Both the position numbers and the translations under genes were made by a program. Positions 51,968-64,000 of a stretch of 64,000 nt of DNA are shown here, piece after piece. Source of the stretch: Amblyornis subalaris (lineage: Eukaryota > Chordata > Aves > Passeriformes > Ptilonorhynchidae); contig JACAXG010000070.1 of the NCBI GenBank assembly GCA_018881555.1, positions 124,001-188,000 of the forward strand, read 5' to 3'. Below the pieces are notes generated by a model that was not told where the DNA came from, did not search any database, and saw nothing but the letters and a program-made list of their open reading frames with translations. How positions within the stretch are numbered: position 1 is the stretch's first letter; each line of letters begins with the position of its first letter.

Positions 51968-52678
51968 TGTCCTGGGTTAGTTAAATATTCTATTACCACC
52001 CACAAAAGCTGGATAAATTTCATAATTACACACCTGGGACTCCTTATCTCAACTGAGATAAGCACTCCAACCGACAGGAAGTACTACCCACCCTGGTTAT
52101 CTGAGCTCAGGTAATGGCCCATTAGCATCACCCAGCCTGACTACTTAGCCTGAACCCTTCCGGAACATTTTGAAGGACCCTAGGACTCCTCCAAGCTCAT
52201 TACCGAAACAATCAATAGAGCACCCGGAAGATCCTCTTCCATTGTGAAAGTCCCNGCCCCTGGGGGAGGTGCCAGCCAAGAAGTACAGCATAAAACAAGG
52301 GTTTTTGGATGGGAGAAGGTTCCCTCGCTTCGACGGGACTCCGCTCTCGGGACTCCGCTCTCGACGGGATTCTCGACTCGGCTCGACGTGACTGGACTCC
52401 GCTCCCCGNAANTNGACTCAGCTACTCCACTCCACTACCGGGACTGGGCTACCAGGCCTTCCTGCAGGATCAGTGCCTAACTGGACTGCACAGCTACCAC
52501 CCTGGTCAACAGGATGTCAGGTTGTACCGTGACTCTGTCGGTTTGTTTAAGCCCATGTTTCTGTATTACTGCATTTATTTTAACCTTTTTTATTAAAATT
52601 GTAATTTTGACCTAAAATCTCTCGAGGTATTCGGTGTGGGGTTAATTTCCCCTGCTGGTTTACAGCCAAACCAGCACA
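51968..52678 (+). mobile_element. Solo LTR of an endogenous retrovirus with 5-bp target duplication
   Basis: The 711-bp element starts TGTCCTGGGTT and ends AAACCAGCACA, imperfect inverted termini with the canonical TG...CA ends. It is flanked on both sides by ACACC (51,963-51,967 and 52,679-52,683). Internally it has a TATA-like CATAAAAC at 52,289, a short GACTCCGCTCTCG-type tandem array (52,331-52,408) and a variant poly(A) signal ATTAAA at 52,592, which sets the orientation as plus. No gag, pol or env sequence adjoins it, so it is a solo LTR left by recombination between the two LTRs of a provirus. A 5-bp duplication fits ERVL-like or some other avian ERV classes. A 6-bp reading (AACACC) is possible if the end is placed one base earlier. 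Confidence 0.88.
52331..52408 (+). repeat. Tandem array inside the LTR
   Basis: GGGACTCCGCTCTC occurs twice in succession, followed by variants (GACGGGATTCTCGACTCGG, CTGGACTCCGCTCC). Three N bases follow at 52,410-52,415, where the repeat probably confused the consensus. The array lies just downstream of the TATA-like box, in the expected R/5' leader region of the LTR. Confidence 0.75.
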
Positions 52679-55290
52679 ACACCCTTTTCTCNTACTCAAT
52701 AAAACCTTGGCTGCTATTTACAAAAACTCAGAGTGCTGGTGTTTTTCAGCATTGCAACTATGCCTGGGACATGTTCCCCAAACCAGTGTTGTGTTTAGCT
52801 ATTTGATTNCTTTTGTCATGTTTGCGCTACTTCACCTGTTTGTTACTGTTGAGTTCAAGTGTGTATCTGTTGCTCTGAAGAAGTAACCGGATTGCTTTGG
52901 GGTTCAGAGTGTCTCTGTCTGTGCCTTTGAGGTCTGTGAAGAAAGAAAGGAAGATCTCTGAATGTGAAAACGTTTTGTTTTGAGCATGGCTCACTTTTTA
53001 AAATACTGGTTTTGTGCTTAGAGTTTACATTAAGGTTACTTTCTTTATCTGAGAGTTTTACTTCTGCATTCTTTCTTTTCTTCTGTACCATAGGATATAT
53101 TTAGCACTTGATAGCAAGTGCTTTTTCACACCAAAAAAATTTTGTGTGATTTCCAAGTGAGGTAAATACCATCCAATTAGAATGATCCTTGCTTTATGTG
53201 TTTTGTGGGAGTTTCACCTGGGCAGAGAATTAAGACCTTTATACTGGGAAGGGTTTGCTTTTCTTTGGGTTCTTGCTTCATTGCAATATCCTAAGAAAGC
53301 ATGTGTACTGTAGGATAGGATAAGACAGTATAGCATGGATTCTTTCAGCTCTCTCACTGATTGCATTACTTTCTCTTGCTGCATAAAAGTACTGGATTGC
53401 AATGGTATGGATTATTGTTGATTTGGGGGGATGAAATTAGGAGGAGGAGAGGCAAATTCCAGAAATAAGGTAGTGAAAGAAATGTCAAGCATGTCATATT
53501 GTTGTTGAGATGCATTAGTAGTTGGGAGCTCTGCTGTCAGCAGTGAGTAAGGACTGCAAGGGGACACGAAGGTCATAAGGTCACACTTATTGGCAGAATT
53601 ATGTATCAGTATTTTGAGAACTAGATATATAGAATTAGGTTCTCTATTTCCCTCCTCTCCCATTCCTTCCTTGCCCCCAGCTGAGCTCCTAATGGAAAAG
53701 CTGGGGGGAGGGGAAATGGGAAGCAGCAGAAGGATGTTTATTGCTGCTTGGTAGGAATGTAAATTAAGTAACTAATGATGTGCATTGAATAAATGAGTTT
53801 TGGTGGTTTTGTATTACTTCTTAGCTCAGATTGCTACACACAGCCTGCCTCTGCCCTTCACTCACACATAAGCATGTGTAAATTTGACCTGTTCCTAGAA
53901 AGTATCACCAAACTGAGTCTTGTTTTTGAGCATCTTCCCCTTCTAAAGGAACCAAAAGTTTCTCTAGTCAGGCATGACATGCCAAATCTCCACCAGCACT
54001 TGTCACATTTAGGACTACAATGCGATGTGGGAATGATGGGTCTGGTTGCCAAAGCTCTGGGAACCATTCTTCTTTTTGAAAGTAAGCAGGTGGGATTTTT
54101 GAAAATACGAGAGCAGATGGAGTGGTGGTGCTTCTCCACACCCTTTTAATTTTTTTGTAAAGTCTGAAATGTCTATGGGTGTGAGACTGACTGATGTTCA
54201 TCACCTCTAAATGGGCTCCTCACACAGGGAGCAATCTACAGTACACGTGCCAGAAAGCTTCACACATGCACCTTTTCCTTAAGCTGCATTTCTGGCTGGA
54301 GTTTGAGCTGGTTGAAGTGAGAATGTCCCTCATTCTCCTTTAGCAAGAGGAAGTAAAAGGAGGGGTTCAATGTTATTTATTACTGGGCATGCTGTATTTG
54401 GCAAATGAGAGAAAAAGGAAGCAAAGGGGTGATGGCCTTAGGTGAGATCAGCTCAGATCTCTGGTGCTGACGAGCTGAGAGAATAATTGGACTGACACAG
54501 GCAGTAAAAATGAGTGATGCTACATGTCATGCCAGTTGACCTTGGACTTTAACCTAGGACTTTGCCAATTTAACCTAGGAATGAGGAAGAGTGGTTCAGC
54601 TCTTTCTGAAAACTGAAAAAGCCATCAAAGACCTTTCCGTAAATATAAATCAGCAGTCTGCATTATATGTAGACATAATGCCTGCTTCAGCTGCTTTAGG
54701 TGTGATGTAGAAGGTGGTGTGACCCAGTCCCAGAGTGCAGTCTCATGTCTGAGTTATGTCATACAGCCCTTTACAGCTCAGCTTTCTGGTAGTTGCAGGT
54801 TCACTCTTACTGTGTAGGATTCTGTTCTTTTCTTGTTAAATAGTCCAGCGGGTTTCCACCCTAACTTCACTGGCCAAGCTCAAGCCATCCTTGCTCATGT
54901 GTGTAGGAAGCTGGGGCAGGATCTTAAGACTGGGAGCTTTCTGCTGAAAGTTGCTTTGCTTCATTTGGTAAAAAAATTCCAAAATACAATAGAAAGCCTT
55001 GTCTGTGGCCTGTAGTGTCTGTCTTCAGGAAGTAATAAAGAGGATGGGTGACTGCTTTAAGGGAAAGCTGCATAAACATTTTGCTTGATTGTTGGTCGGT
55101 TTTGGTGGTTGTTGTTGTTTTTAAATCCTTTCCCTCCACTTCCTTGTTTTATCTTCTTTCCATGCTTGTTTTGCCCTTATGCACAGGCTGACCCTGAGAA
55201 TTAGGGATTATCTGATAGGGTGGTAAATTCAGCTCCTTCCCAAGGCACTCTCATAATTCTCACTCTCTCTCTGAGGATCACTCAAGCAGG

Positions 55291-55332
55291 AAGGTGTGAA
55301 GAGAGGTACTGGTGACAAGGTGTGAAGAGAGG
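55291..55332. repeat. 16-bp direct repeat pair, 26-bp period
   Basis: AAGGTGTGAAGAGAGG occurs at 55,291-55,306 and again at 55,317-55,332, separated by 10 bases. Confidence 0.85.
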
Positions 55333-56373
55333 AAAGACTTGCAGTAACAAAGATGCTTTGGCACAAACAGTTATGATCTTTTCCTGCTTGGTTCATTTCT
55401 TCATAAACACCCAGATCCCTGAACTGTGTATTCTCTGGACAGCATGTCACTTAATTATTTTTCACTGGATGGAAAAAAACTATAATTCCACTAAATTAAA
55501 AATAGAGCTGTAAATGGGCTTGGTTTGATCTCTGTGGTGTCTGAGGCAGAGGAACAAGATTAATTCCTGCAATTAGATGTTAATTGATGTCTGAGCATGT
55601 CTATTCCTAGAAACAGCAAGACCACGTACAGCATAACTGGCACCATTAAAATGGCATCGTCTCCCCTCTGTGCTCAGCAAGCGCAGAGTGGGAAGAGGGG
55701 GGAACTTGCATCTAAATAGAGCAGTGGGGGATGCTGTGAAATGAGCAGAAACTTGTGATGAGGAAGAGGGAATGCAGCCTCCTCGAATGCTGTGATCTGG
55801 TGGTTAAATGCACAGGGTATTACAGGAGAACTGTGGCTTTGTTTGTTAAACCTCCATACGCTTTATTTTCATTTCTTTGCTGGTCAAGTCTGCTTGAGAT
55901 TCACATCATAAGCAGCAACAAAGGTTTATTACAAAGTGATGAAATACGTAATAAAGAAAAGAAGAAAAAAAAAAAAACCCAGAAATTTTCTTTGGCCTTT
56001 GGAAAACCATATACCAACAATTTTGATTAAATGGAATAAGAGGTCATTGAATCTGGTCTTTTACCTACTGTGTGTAACAGCTTCAGCTACATCCATTTCA
56101 GTAATGGAATTCTGTTCCTGTGCTGCCTGTGCCTTATATATAAAGCACCATGCACTGTATATATTTCATTTTGTTTCCATTTTACAATACAGTAAAAATC
56201 TTTTTCAACTAGAATAGATGCTAGCCTTGGATACTGAAGTGCTGAATAGAATAATAAATCCTGTGCATCACTAACTTGACTTTCATCTAAGAGTCTGAAA
56301 AAGCTTTCTAAACATCAAGTAATCTTTCCAGCATGCCCATTACAACTGGAGAGTATTACCACTGCTCTGCAGC

Positions 56374-56392
56374 TATTATTATTATTATTATT
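56374..56392. repeat. (ATT)n trinucleotide microsatellite
   Basis: About six uninterrupted ATT units followed by TTTTG. Confidence 0.85.
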
Positions 56393-59300
56393 TTGTATCA
56401 TTGCATCCAAGGGCTCCAACCAGACTCAAGACTGTACTGTATGTGTAATGAAAAATTAAGTCCTGTCCTAAAGGCCTTTGAACAATTATTAAAAAATAGG
56501 AGAGGGATAGAGGTCACAGTAATGCAGGATCACAGTAGAAGGGGGAAAAAAAATTGCAACTTGGGGAGTGACCAGTGTTGGAACAGCAGGATCTGTCCAA
56601 GCATTGTCATATATCTTGTGGGCAATGCACTGAAGATGAGACTTTAAAAATTTTTTCAATTACTCTGTAGATTTTACTTGTGTGACTGCTTCCATGTTTA
56701 AAGGGTAGCACCGGAAGGGCCTGAGGCACACTCGACTTGATGAGCAATTAAGTTTGCCTCGACATTAGGACAAAAATCCAGAGGGGAGGTAAATGAACTC
56801 TGAAGGAATAAAGGCTGTTGCATTATGCGAGATAGTAATGTAAATGGAACCAGTGGGCTGATGGAAAGAGGGAAATAGTGGCCCAGCCCCTTGCCCTAAC
56901 AGACCTGACAACAAACAGAATGTGGGTAGACCTCACTGTACCAACACCTTTTGATAATCTCAGTTTTGTAATTCTATTTCCAGACATGCTTAATGAAGAA
57001 TTCGCAGCAGCAGAAGGAAAGCACAAAGACTGTACCAACATATGTAGAATATTGTGTTGTACAGCCTGGTCACCTATGGTCAAACCAATTAAACCACAGT
57101 AGGTGCAGAGTGAGCTCTGTTGATTTTACAACTGCAGAAGCAGTTTTAGGGAGCAGTGTCTGGCACGTTGAGACTGTGCAGTGATTCTGTGTCACTCGGT
57201 GTTCTTTGTGTAGTCTAGCAAGTGAGCCTCTCACTTTTGGGGTAAGGAAGAACTTCCTTTTGGGGTTTCCTCCTAGCCCAGTGCCAGTTAACACCTGGGG
57301 CTGTAGGGAGAGTGCTTAGCTCAGAGCACCCTCCTACAGAGACAGTTAAGGGGGGGCAAAGTGCATCTGAACCACCCATGCTTGGCATGATTTCCTTATT
57401 GCTAAGCTGATAAAAAATAAGCTGAATGTCTCTCAGTTTACACCTTCTCTACTGCAGTTAGATTGCAGAGCTAACTGGGGTTTTATATTTTCCATCTTGG
57501 GTCTCTCAAGATGCAGAGTCTGAGGAGCATCTACAGCAGAGTTATTTGGTTTACCTTGAGATCTGTTCTCCCACTTCTGAGATCCTCATGCCCCGTTCTT
57601 ACCAAGGACAGAGATCGCAGCTCTGACTCCTCCCAGCTGTTGAGTACAGAAAACACGTGGGAGAGGAGCGTGTTTGTGATTGCTGTGTGCAGCTGCTGTT
57701 GGACTAGACCCCTCCTTGTTTAGTTTCACCCTGTGACCAACTTCTGTTTTTCTCATTTGTTTTCTGATCACCTTGATTCTTGGTAAAGCTGAAGCAGAAT
57801 TTGCTTCACAGTCCAAGTCTAGACAGCAATCTGCTTTTTTGAGTAGATTACCTCTACTGTGTAGCTCCTCTCAGCAGTGTAGACAGGTCCAGGTCATCCC
57901 TGATGCAAGAGTACAGAAACATGTACCGTTGAAAGTACAGCTGTCTGTAGGCTACAAGCACCTGTGTTAACAACAAACCAAGAAAACCCTCAGAGCCCTA
58001 ACACGACTTCTGCCAACCAGANTGTGGGATTCCAGGTGTTTCTTAGGTATGTGTCACACTGCTTCTGCCATCTCCACATCACCCAGGATTCCTACCGTAC
58101 CTTAGGCTTCCTTTATGCCATGACCGCAGCTCGCGCTCCCGCAGTGCTGGGGANGGCTCGTTAGCTCAGGCTTGTTAGCCTGGGCCCCTTTGCCATTTCA
58201 CACCATTCCTGCTGGCAAACCTTGCTGCCGAGTTCTGCCTCAGCGCCTGCAGCCAGTGAGGTGGGCAGAACATGAACCTGCTGAAATCTTTGTGCAGGTC
58301 TAGCTCCTTGTGCTCTTCCTTTGCATCACCAGTGGGCTGAGGTGGCTGCCGTGTTGGGGAGCTGGGGATCATGAATCCTGGGCAGTGAATCTCTGCATGT
58401 ATTGTGTAAAAATACGTGTGCTTGAGAAATTCCTCTGGTGAAGTCTGTGCTCCTTGCGTTCTGCCATGTTATCCCTGGCTTTAATCTAGAATCCCGAAGA
58501 CGTTGTGGTCTAGGGAGATGTCTTCCAACTCAAGGATAATGGACCATGATATAAACATGAGGCTGTGCCTTGAGTGTATTAAGTCAGGCTGACTTGGAAA
58601 CACTGGCTGTTGGGTCCTTCTCTTCCTGACTAGGGACCTTACAGAAAGCTATTTGATCTACCTGGGACTTGCACAGGTGAAGAAAAAGAGGGATGATGCT
58701 TTGGGTGACCGCCTTTTAACATCAGGAAATGTGGTATTCCTTTTATGTGTCTTGTTTGCTCATTCCAGGACACATCTCCCTGTTGGTCTATAATATCCGT
58801 GTCCCATTCTGGTGCAGTGAGATTTCACAGCCATTTTAGTGCCAGACTGTTGTCATAAGCACTGCGATATCTTGCAGCTATTGGTCTCTTTGAAGATGTC
58901 ACTGGAGTTGAGGATGCAGCTTAAAGGCAATCAGTCAAGGCAGGAAAAAAGACACTCTGCACAGATCAGAGTAGTATTTTGCTTGGCATGCTGACTGTCT
59001 GCCACAGGCTGTGATTCTGCTAACTTTTGTGAGATAATGCAGGTTCAAGTCTGGTCATTTCTTAGGTGGGAGAATGCTAAGGGAAGAGCTTGTGCTGCAA
59101 GGAGTGTAGTTCTTTGATGGAGGAGCTGGCATTCCTCTCTCTTTGAGGGCAGACAGCACTGTGCTGTGGTAACAGGGGATGTTGTCCTTCTGGAAGTGCT
59201 ATCATTCATGCACTACATGAAAATTGCATCTGGTTTATGCTGCACTTAAAAACTTCCCAAGGCACTGAGATTCTTATTCTGCATGGCCTGTTCAAATTTC

Positions 59301-62300
59301 CATGTAAACAACTTCAGTCCTGCCTCCCTAAATCTACGTTCCTNTGATAACAAATGTTTGAGGTACTGTGTGTGAAGGACTGTGTTTGCAAGAGGAGGAG
59401 AATGCATGTGAAGTATTACTGAAGTGCCGGTGATAGAGGGTAGCTCAGTACAAGATTTTAAGTTAGACCATGTGGAAGTGCATTTGCAATGGGTTAAGGG
59501 CACATGTGGCCTTGGCTACTGTTGCTCGATGGACAAGCTGTGATCCACTGTACACCAGGGTAACTCAATCACTTGCAGCTCCATTTGGGATGGAGACAGC
59601 AATCTCATTTGAAAATGATTGGGTTTTTTCATGCCAAAGAAATGTGCAGTGTTGCCAGTGTGCTCAGAGGGATAGTGATTAATCTCTGTTTAATCCACAC
59701 ATTTGATGATTTTCCTGTGTGAAAAGGATTGGGCTTTGTTTACCTCTGTGTAGGCAACTCTGCAGGAGAAGAGTGTTCTTCATATTAGAGGCTTTCTTTC
59801 TGAAAAGAACAAATTGTTTGTGATTGGGGCCCTTTGCAATTGAGGCTACGTCTTGCAGTAAAATTTCAGTAGTAGAGTGAATGTTTGGATTTTTCNAGTG
59901 TAAAGGATAATGAGGTGTTCTGATGCCTTATATCATCTCCAAAGGGCAGATCTCTGATGCTTGTGGCATTCTAAATGCCACGTGAAGNATTTCAGTGCTC
60001 TGATCAGGAACTGTTTGGCACCAAGGCTTTGCGTGGGATTTCTAATACTTCTTTGTTGCATTTAGACTTTGGCTTGACTAAAGAGACTCATAGCAAATAC
60101 TTCTGATGATATATTAGCATTTTTGCTGCCTTTTAAAATCTCAGATGAAAAAGAATGTAATGAGCCATCTAATCGGTGCAGTACTTGCTCTCCCTTTCTT
60201 ACNTGCAAGAGGAATTGCTCTTTTTTCCTCTTGCCACTAATTGACTTGATCTTCCTTTATGCTGCTGAAGCCGAGATGCTGCTATGCTCCTGCATCAAGG
60301 AGGAAAAATGGCATGTACAAGGTAGGTCAGCTCAGCTATTACTGAGAAATATGTACTAATTACACTGATTTCTCACCTGCGTCTTGAATGACAGAATTGC
60401 TTGAGAAGCAGGGGAGGGGGGGGCCACGATCAACCATTGTAACCAAACTTGCCTTCGAATGGGAAACCTTCTGGGTAGTTTTTTTGCCTGCTGGGTGCCT
60501 GTTTTATAAAGCTATTAAATTATTCCAAATGAGAGAAAAGAGCCTAGCCATCATATGCCATCTGAGATGTCTTCTTTGGATGGTGGGAAGATAAGAAAGA
60601 TACAGGGGTGCTCCATTGCTGTAATTAATTTTTTAAGAAATCTATTTTTGCTATTCAGAAAGCACCTAAGTTCAGCATCTGACCATAGACTGGCTTGTTC
60701 AGTTTGACTCTGGACTTCTGGAATTCTGCTCTCCGTGGAAATATACTAGAGAAGACAGAAATGGAACAAATTAGGAACCAAAGCCTTACCCATGCTAACT
60801 AATTGAATATATCTATAAACATCAAACAACCCCACAACTGCTGCTGAAGCTATTGCATGTAACTGCTATGAAAATTCTCAAAGCACGTAGATATAAAACA
60901 TGCTGGCAGATGGGAAAGGAAGCTGTAAAAAGGGAGAGCTTTTTAAAAAAATTTTGGATTACAGGTTCACACATCTCATTTTAAAACAACCAAACCTAAC
61001 AACAGAGCTGTTGTGCAAACCACGTCCCTCTGATTCCTGCACAGTGTAGTCAACACGTACCCTTTACATTCTGCAGTAAAGAGCAGCCATTCAGAACGAG
61101 CTGCGCAGGTTTTAAGGCCATCTGTCAAACAGTGCTCAACTGCCCATCAGTGGAGACCCAGAGTTACCTCTAGGCTCATGCAGACCTGCTGTTACCTCAG
61201 TATCGCTATTACTGTCATTTGTTGACATCAAGACACGGAGGTTATGGAAGACATTATTTATGTGACTAAAACAAATGCTACCTCATTGGCAGCTGCCTTC
61301 TGTCTGGCTTTTTCTTTGTAAAAGGAAGAATATTGTCTTCATAGCTCTTCATGGCTTATTTTTAACTTGTCCATCAAATCTGACAACAAAAATCTAGGTT
61401 TAACACTCTGAATTAAATTTAGCAAGCTCATTGTTCCCAGCTCCCCTGTTTATGCTAAATGACTTTTTAGTTACTCTTGGTTGCAGGAAATTCATTATCT
61501 TAGGTGTACTGCAGTAATGCAGGTTGGGCACATCAGTTGAGCTGTCCTAGTACTTGCACACAGTCCTTGGTTTTTGATTCTTCTAGCAGATGCAAGTGGT
61601 ACCAGATGCAGGGCTTATGCAGCAAAGGGTACAGCTGCTTAGTTTGTTCCCTCTGTTTCTCGTGAGGGGTGTTGTAGCGGAATAGCAGTGAGAAAGAGCT
61701 GCCTGTGTGTCTTGTAGCTGCTACACACAAGTGAAATACTATTGGAAGTACTTGTACTTTATCTTAGGGGGGAAAAAAAGCCATTCTTCTCAGTTAGAAA
61801 ACATTTAGCAGGAAAGATCAGCAACATGGGTAGGGAAACTCCAACAGAAGAGATAGTCTCTCTCTTTTTCCATAAGGACGGGGTGATGAGAAAGGGAGAA
61901 TGTTTTCTGAAACTCTTTTATTGACTGCCTTGCCAAGCAAATCTCAGTTTTTTATCTATTTGAAGAGAGGGCTTATTTTAGAGCCTAATAAACTAGAACA
62001 TCTGGTTTAGAGATTGAGAGCTTCTTGGTGTACTTTGATGTGCTCATTTGAAAGAAAAGGTGAGGAGTTGTTCCACATGAATACTCTAGCTCTTTCAGGG
62101 TTCTGTCACAGCCTATTTTTCTTCTCTCCTTTTACTTTAATTGGACAAATGGAAAATAATGAAGAAGGTACATAGAACAGGCTACCTGGATCAATAAAAA
62201 TGTCAGTTTGGCTGCATCAATGTAATAGGCAGGGCTAATGTCATTTGGTTAAATAAATGGGTATGTTTTGTGCAGCATTGTGGTTGTCCAGAGTGCTTTA

Positions 62301-64000
62301 AAAGATAATAACAGAGCTCAGCAGCTGGCAACCAGTGTGGCCTGGTGATCCTAGAGCAGAAGAGACCTTATCCAGTTTTCAACAGGAAAGGGTCTTTCTG
62401 CCAAAGCACCAGCTCTGCTGAGGCCAGAGGAGGGCCATGAGGCTCAGCAGGGCAAGGCTGGGCACAGTTTAACTGACAAATGGCAATTCTGCCAAATATA
62501 AGAAACAACACAAGGTTTTGCTGAAGTCTGGTCAGTGTTGCTCCTGCCGTGTTTGTGGCATTGTGGTAGTAGTGTGTTGATACTGAGGTGTTGAGCACTG
62601 TACGGCTGATAAATCCGCAGTCAGGAGATCTCAGCATTGGATGTGTCCAAGACCCACAGATTGAGACTGGTGGCAAAGATTCAACCAGACTTGGTGTAGA
62701 CAAGTACAGCCCTCACACTGCTGGCCAGGTTTGCAAGCCAGCCTGAGCAATGCCTTTGCAAGGCAAGCAATGCCGCAGTGAAAGTTCAGAACTGCTTTTG
62801 CACCTGTGCGGCGTGGAGGGATGGTCAGAGCCACCACAGCTACGCCGTTGTTTGTTGTGCCCTCAATGTGGCTGCCTCTCTCCTGGCATCAGCTACTCCT
62901 GTTGCTAAGAAGTGTTTCTTCTTTTGCTTGCTTTATTTCCCACAGCATTTAAGCAGAATCCCATACTCTGTGGTGCTGTAACACAGCTGCATAATGCTGT
63001 GCATTTGATTTCAGTCCACAGAATTGTTATTAGCAGTACCAAACTAAAACTCTATGAAAAGTGACGTTGTGTCACTTAGTCTTTGCTGCCTGAAGAGATG
63101 GTAGCAAACACATTTTCATGGCACTTGCTATTTGTTGTGGTTCTTTTTTTTAAGTTCTATTAGCCCAGAAATTTACAGAAGTCTTGTGCGATTTCTGCGA
63201 TGCTGCAACATTCCCAGAGAGGTTTTCTTTAAATAGCAGTGGAAGAGGGAGGAATCTTAATGGTCAAACTGCAGGAACTGCTTGTTTATCTAGGAACTAG
63301 TTTCATTTCAGCCAGATACCAGAAGTTTTCATAGTTATTTGATCTCTTAATTCTCAGCTGTGAAATGTGGCAGTTCAGTAAATTTTGTCCACTTATCATT
63401 AAATAAATATAGATGTGACATTGGAGTGCTACCAAAGACTTGATCTATCGGAGAAGTAGCCATGTGAGATGGGGAGAATTTGTACTTTCAAGGCTCCTAA
63501 AATGTAAAGGAAAGGAAAGTCCTTTAAACACTAACCTTCATGTTCTGGGTTTTCTGTGTTCACGTTCTTCTTCAGGAGCCTCATATTGACTTTATTTATA
63601 TTTAGGGTCACACACTTACTAATTTTACTTTCTCCTACACAAAGGCTGTTCTGAAATGAATACTGACAGCCTCTTATTAGCCTGTAGTATCACTTTTTTG
63701 CAAGTATTTCAGTGCTTTACAAACAGGATTGCACACTTTGATCCCTTTCCCAAAGGGCAAATACCTCTAGGAGGAAACCGGCACATTTACAACATCGCAG
63801 GCAAAATGAAACACCCTCTTAGTGTAAGAAACAGGAGAATAGTTCTCCAGCTATCCTTAGGAAACTTAAATGGCTTGTAAGAAGAAGTCAGTGTAATGTA
63901 GAGCCCAGTCACCCTGGCTAGTGACCTGTCCTTTCTGATCTTCCATGTCTATTTGTTTTTCATTTCTTGTGAAAATGAAATACTGAGTCAAAGCATTAGT

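Larger units (their letters stand above)
52679..64000. other. Right-hand 11.3 kb: intronic or intergenic DNA, no gene assigned
   Basis: Apart from the LTR target duplication at its left edge, this region holds a 16-bp direct repeat pair at 55,291-55,332, a poly(A) stretch near 55,966-55,977, an (ATT)n run at 56,374-56,392 and G-rich patches near 57,350 and 60,411-60,423. An exon-like segment with a strong donor lies at 60,143-60,321 (see findings). If the CpG island marks a + strand gene, this would be its large first intron. No CR1 copy or RNA gene was recognised. Confidence 0.5.

Noticed and set aside
52679..52810. Second LTR end downstream of the solo LTR (AATAAAACCTTGGCTGC)
   Set aside because: An AATAAA followed by unique-looking sequence is not enough. 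No matching terminus, duplication or repeat of the upstream LTR is visible.
53793..54149. 118-codon plus-strand ORF overlapped by two minus-strand ORFs
   Set aside because: Three frames are open at once, as expected from locally few stop codons. No family recognised.
58156..58182. tRNA-like start (GGCTCGTTAGCTCAGG)
   Set aside because: It resembles a tRNA 5' end and box A, but no box B (GGTTCGA) or cloverleaf partner strands follow. The similarity is local chance.
1..64000. CRISPR arrays, bacterial operons, phage or other prokaryotic systems
   Set aside because: There are no regularly spaced repeats, no ribosome-binding-site-led gene strings and no dense coding. The window is avian nuclear DNA.

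Overview
This is vertebrate nuclear DNA, almost certainly from a bird. The evidence is three 3'-end fragments of CR1 LINEs, the dominant avian retrotransposon, and a solo retroviral-type LTR whose ends (TGTCCTGG...CCAGCACA) resemble avian LTRs as I know them. Most of the rest is AT-rich intronic or intergenic sequence with only short chance ORFs. There are no bacterial-type operons, CRISPR arrays or clustered genes. About three dozen isolated N bases indicate low-confidence consensus positions.

Layout. Positions 1-19,225 are the 3' end of BTBD9 on the + strand: a large intron (1-14,309), an internal coding exon (14,310-14,388), a 4.7-kb intron, and the terminal coding exon (19,121-19,225). 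The two exons encode the last part of the second discoidin-like (F5/8 type C-like) domain and the C-terminal tail of this BTB-BACK protein, a proposed Cullin-3 adaptor. The tail ends at a TAG where the human protein, recalled from memory, has a glutamine. The frame beyond it still resembles the mammalian tail for 26 codons, up to a TAA at 19,304. From 19.3 to 49.1 kb I recognise no gene. That stretch holds two CR1 copies on the minus strand (about 25.1 and 31.2 kb), one on the plus strand (about 39.3 kb), a MIR/CORE-SINE-like relic (about 44.0 kb) and a few short tandem repeats.

A CpG island at about 49.19-49.92 kb is the only clear promoter-like element. It contains an ATG in an excellent Kozak context (49,616) that opens 61 codons to a consensus splice donor (49,798/49,799), so it may be the first exon of an unidentified + strand gene running out of the window. 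A T14C22 homopolymer pair lies 0.4 kb downstream. At 51,968-52,678 there is a 711-bp solo LTR with a perfect 5-bp target duplication. The final 11 kb is unique-looking sequence with minor simple repeats and a few exon-like signals that I could not assign.

I found no new multi-gene system. The observations most worth checking are the lineage-specific BTBD9 stop, the unassigned CpG-island promoter, the lack of a recognisable ZFAND3 next to BTBD9, and the young LTR insertion beside the CpG island.
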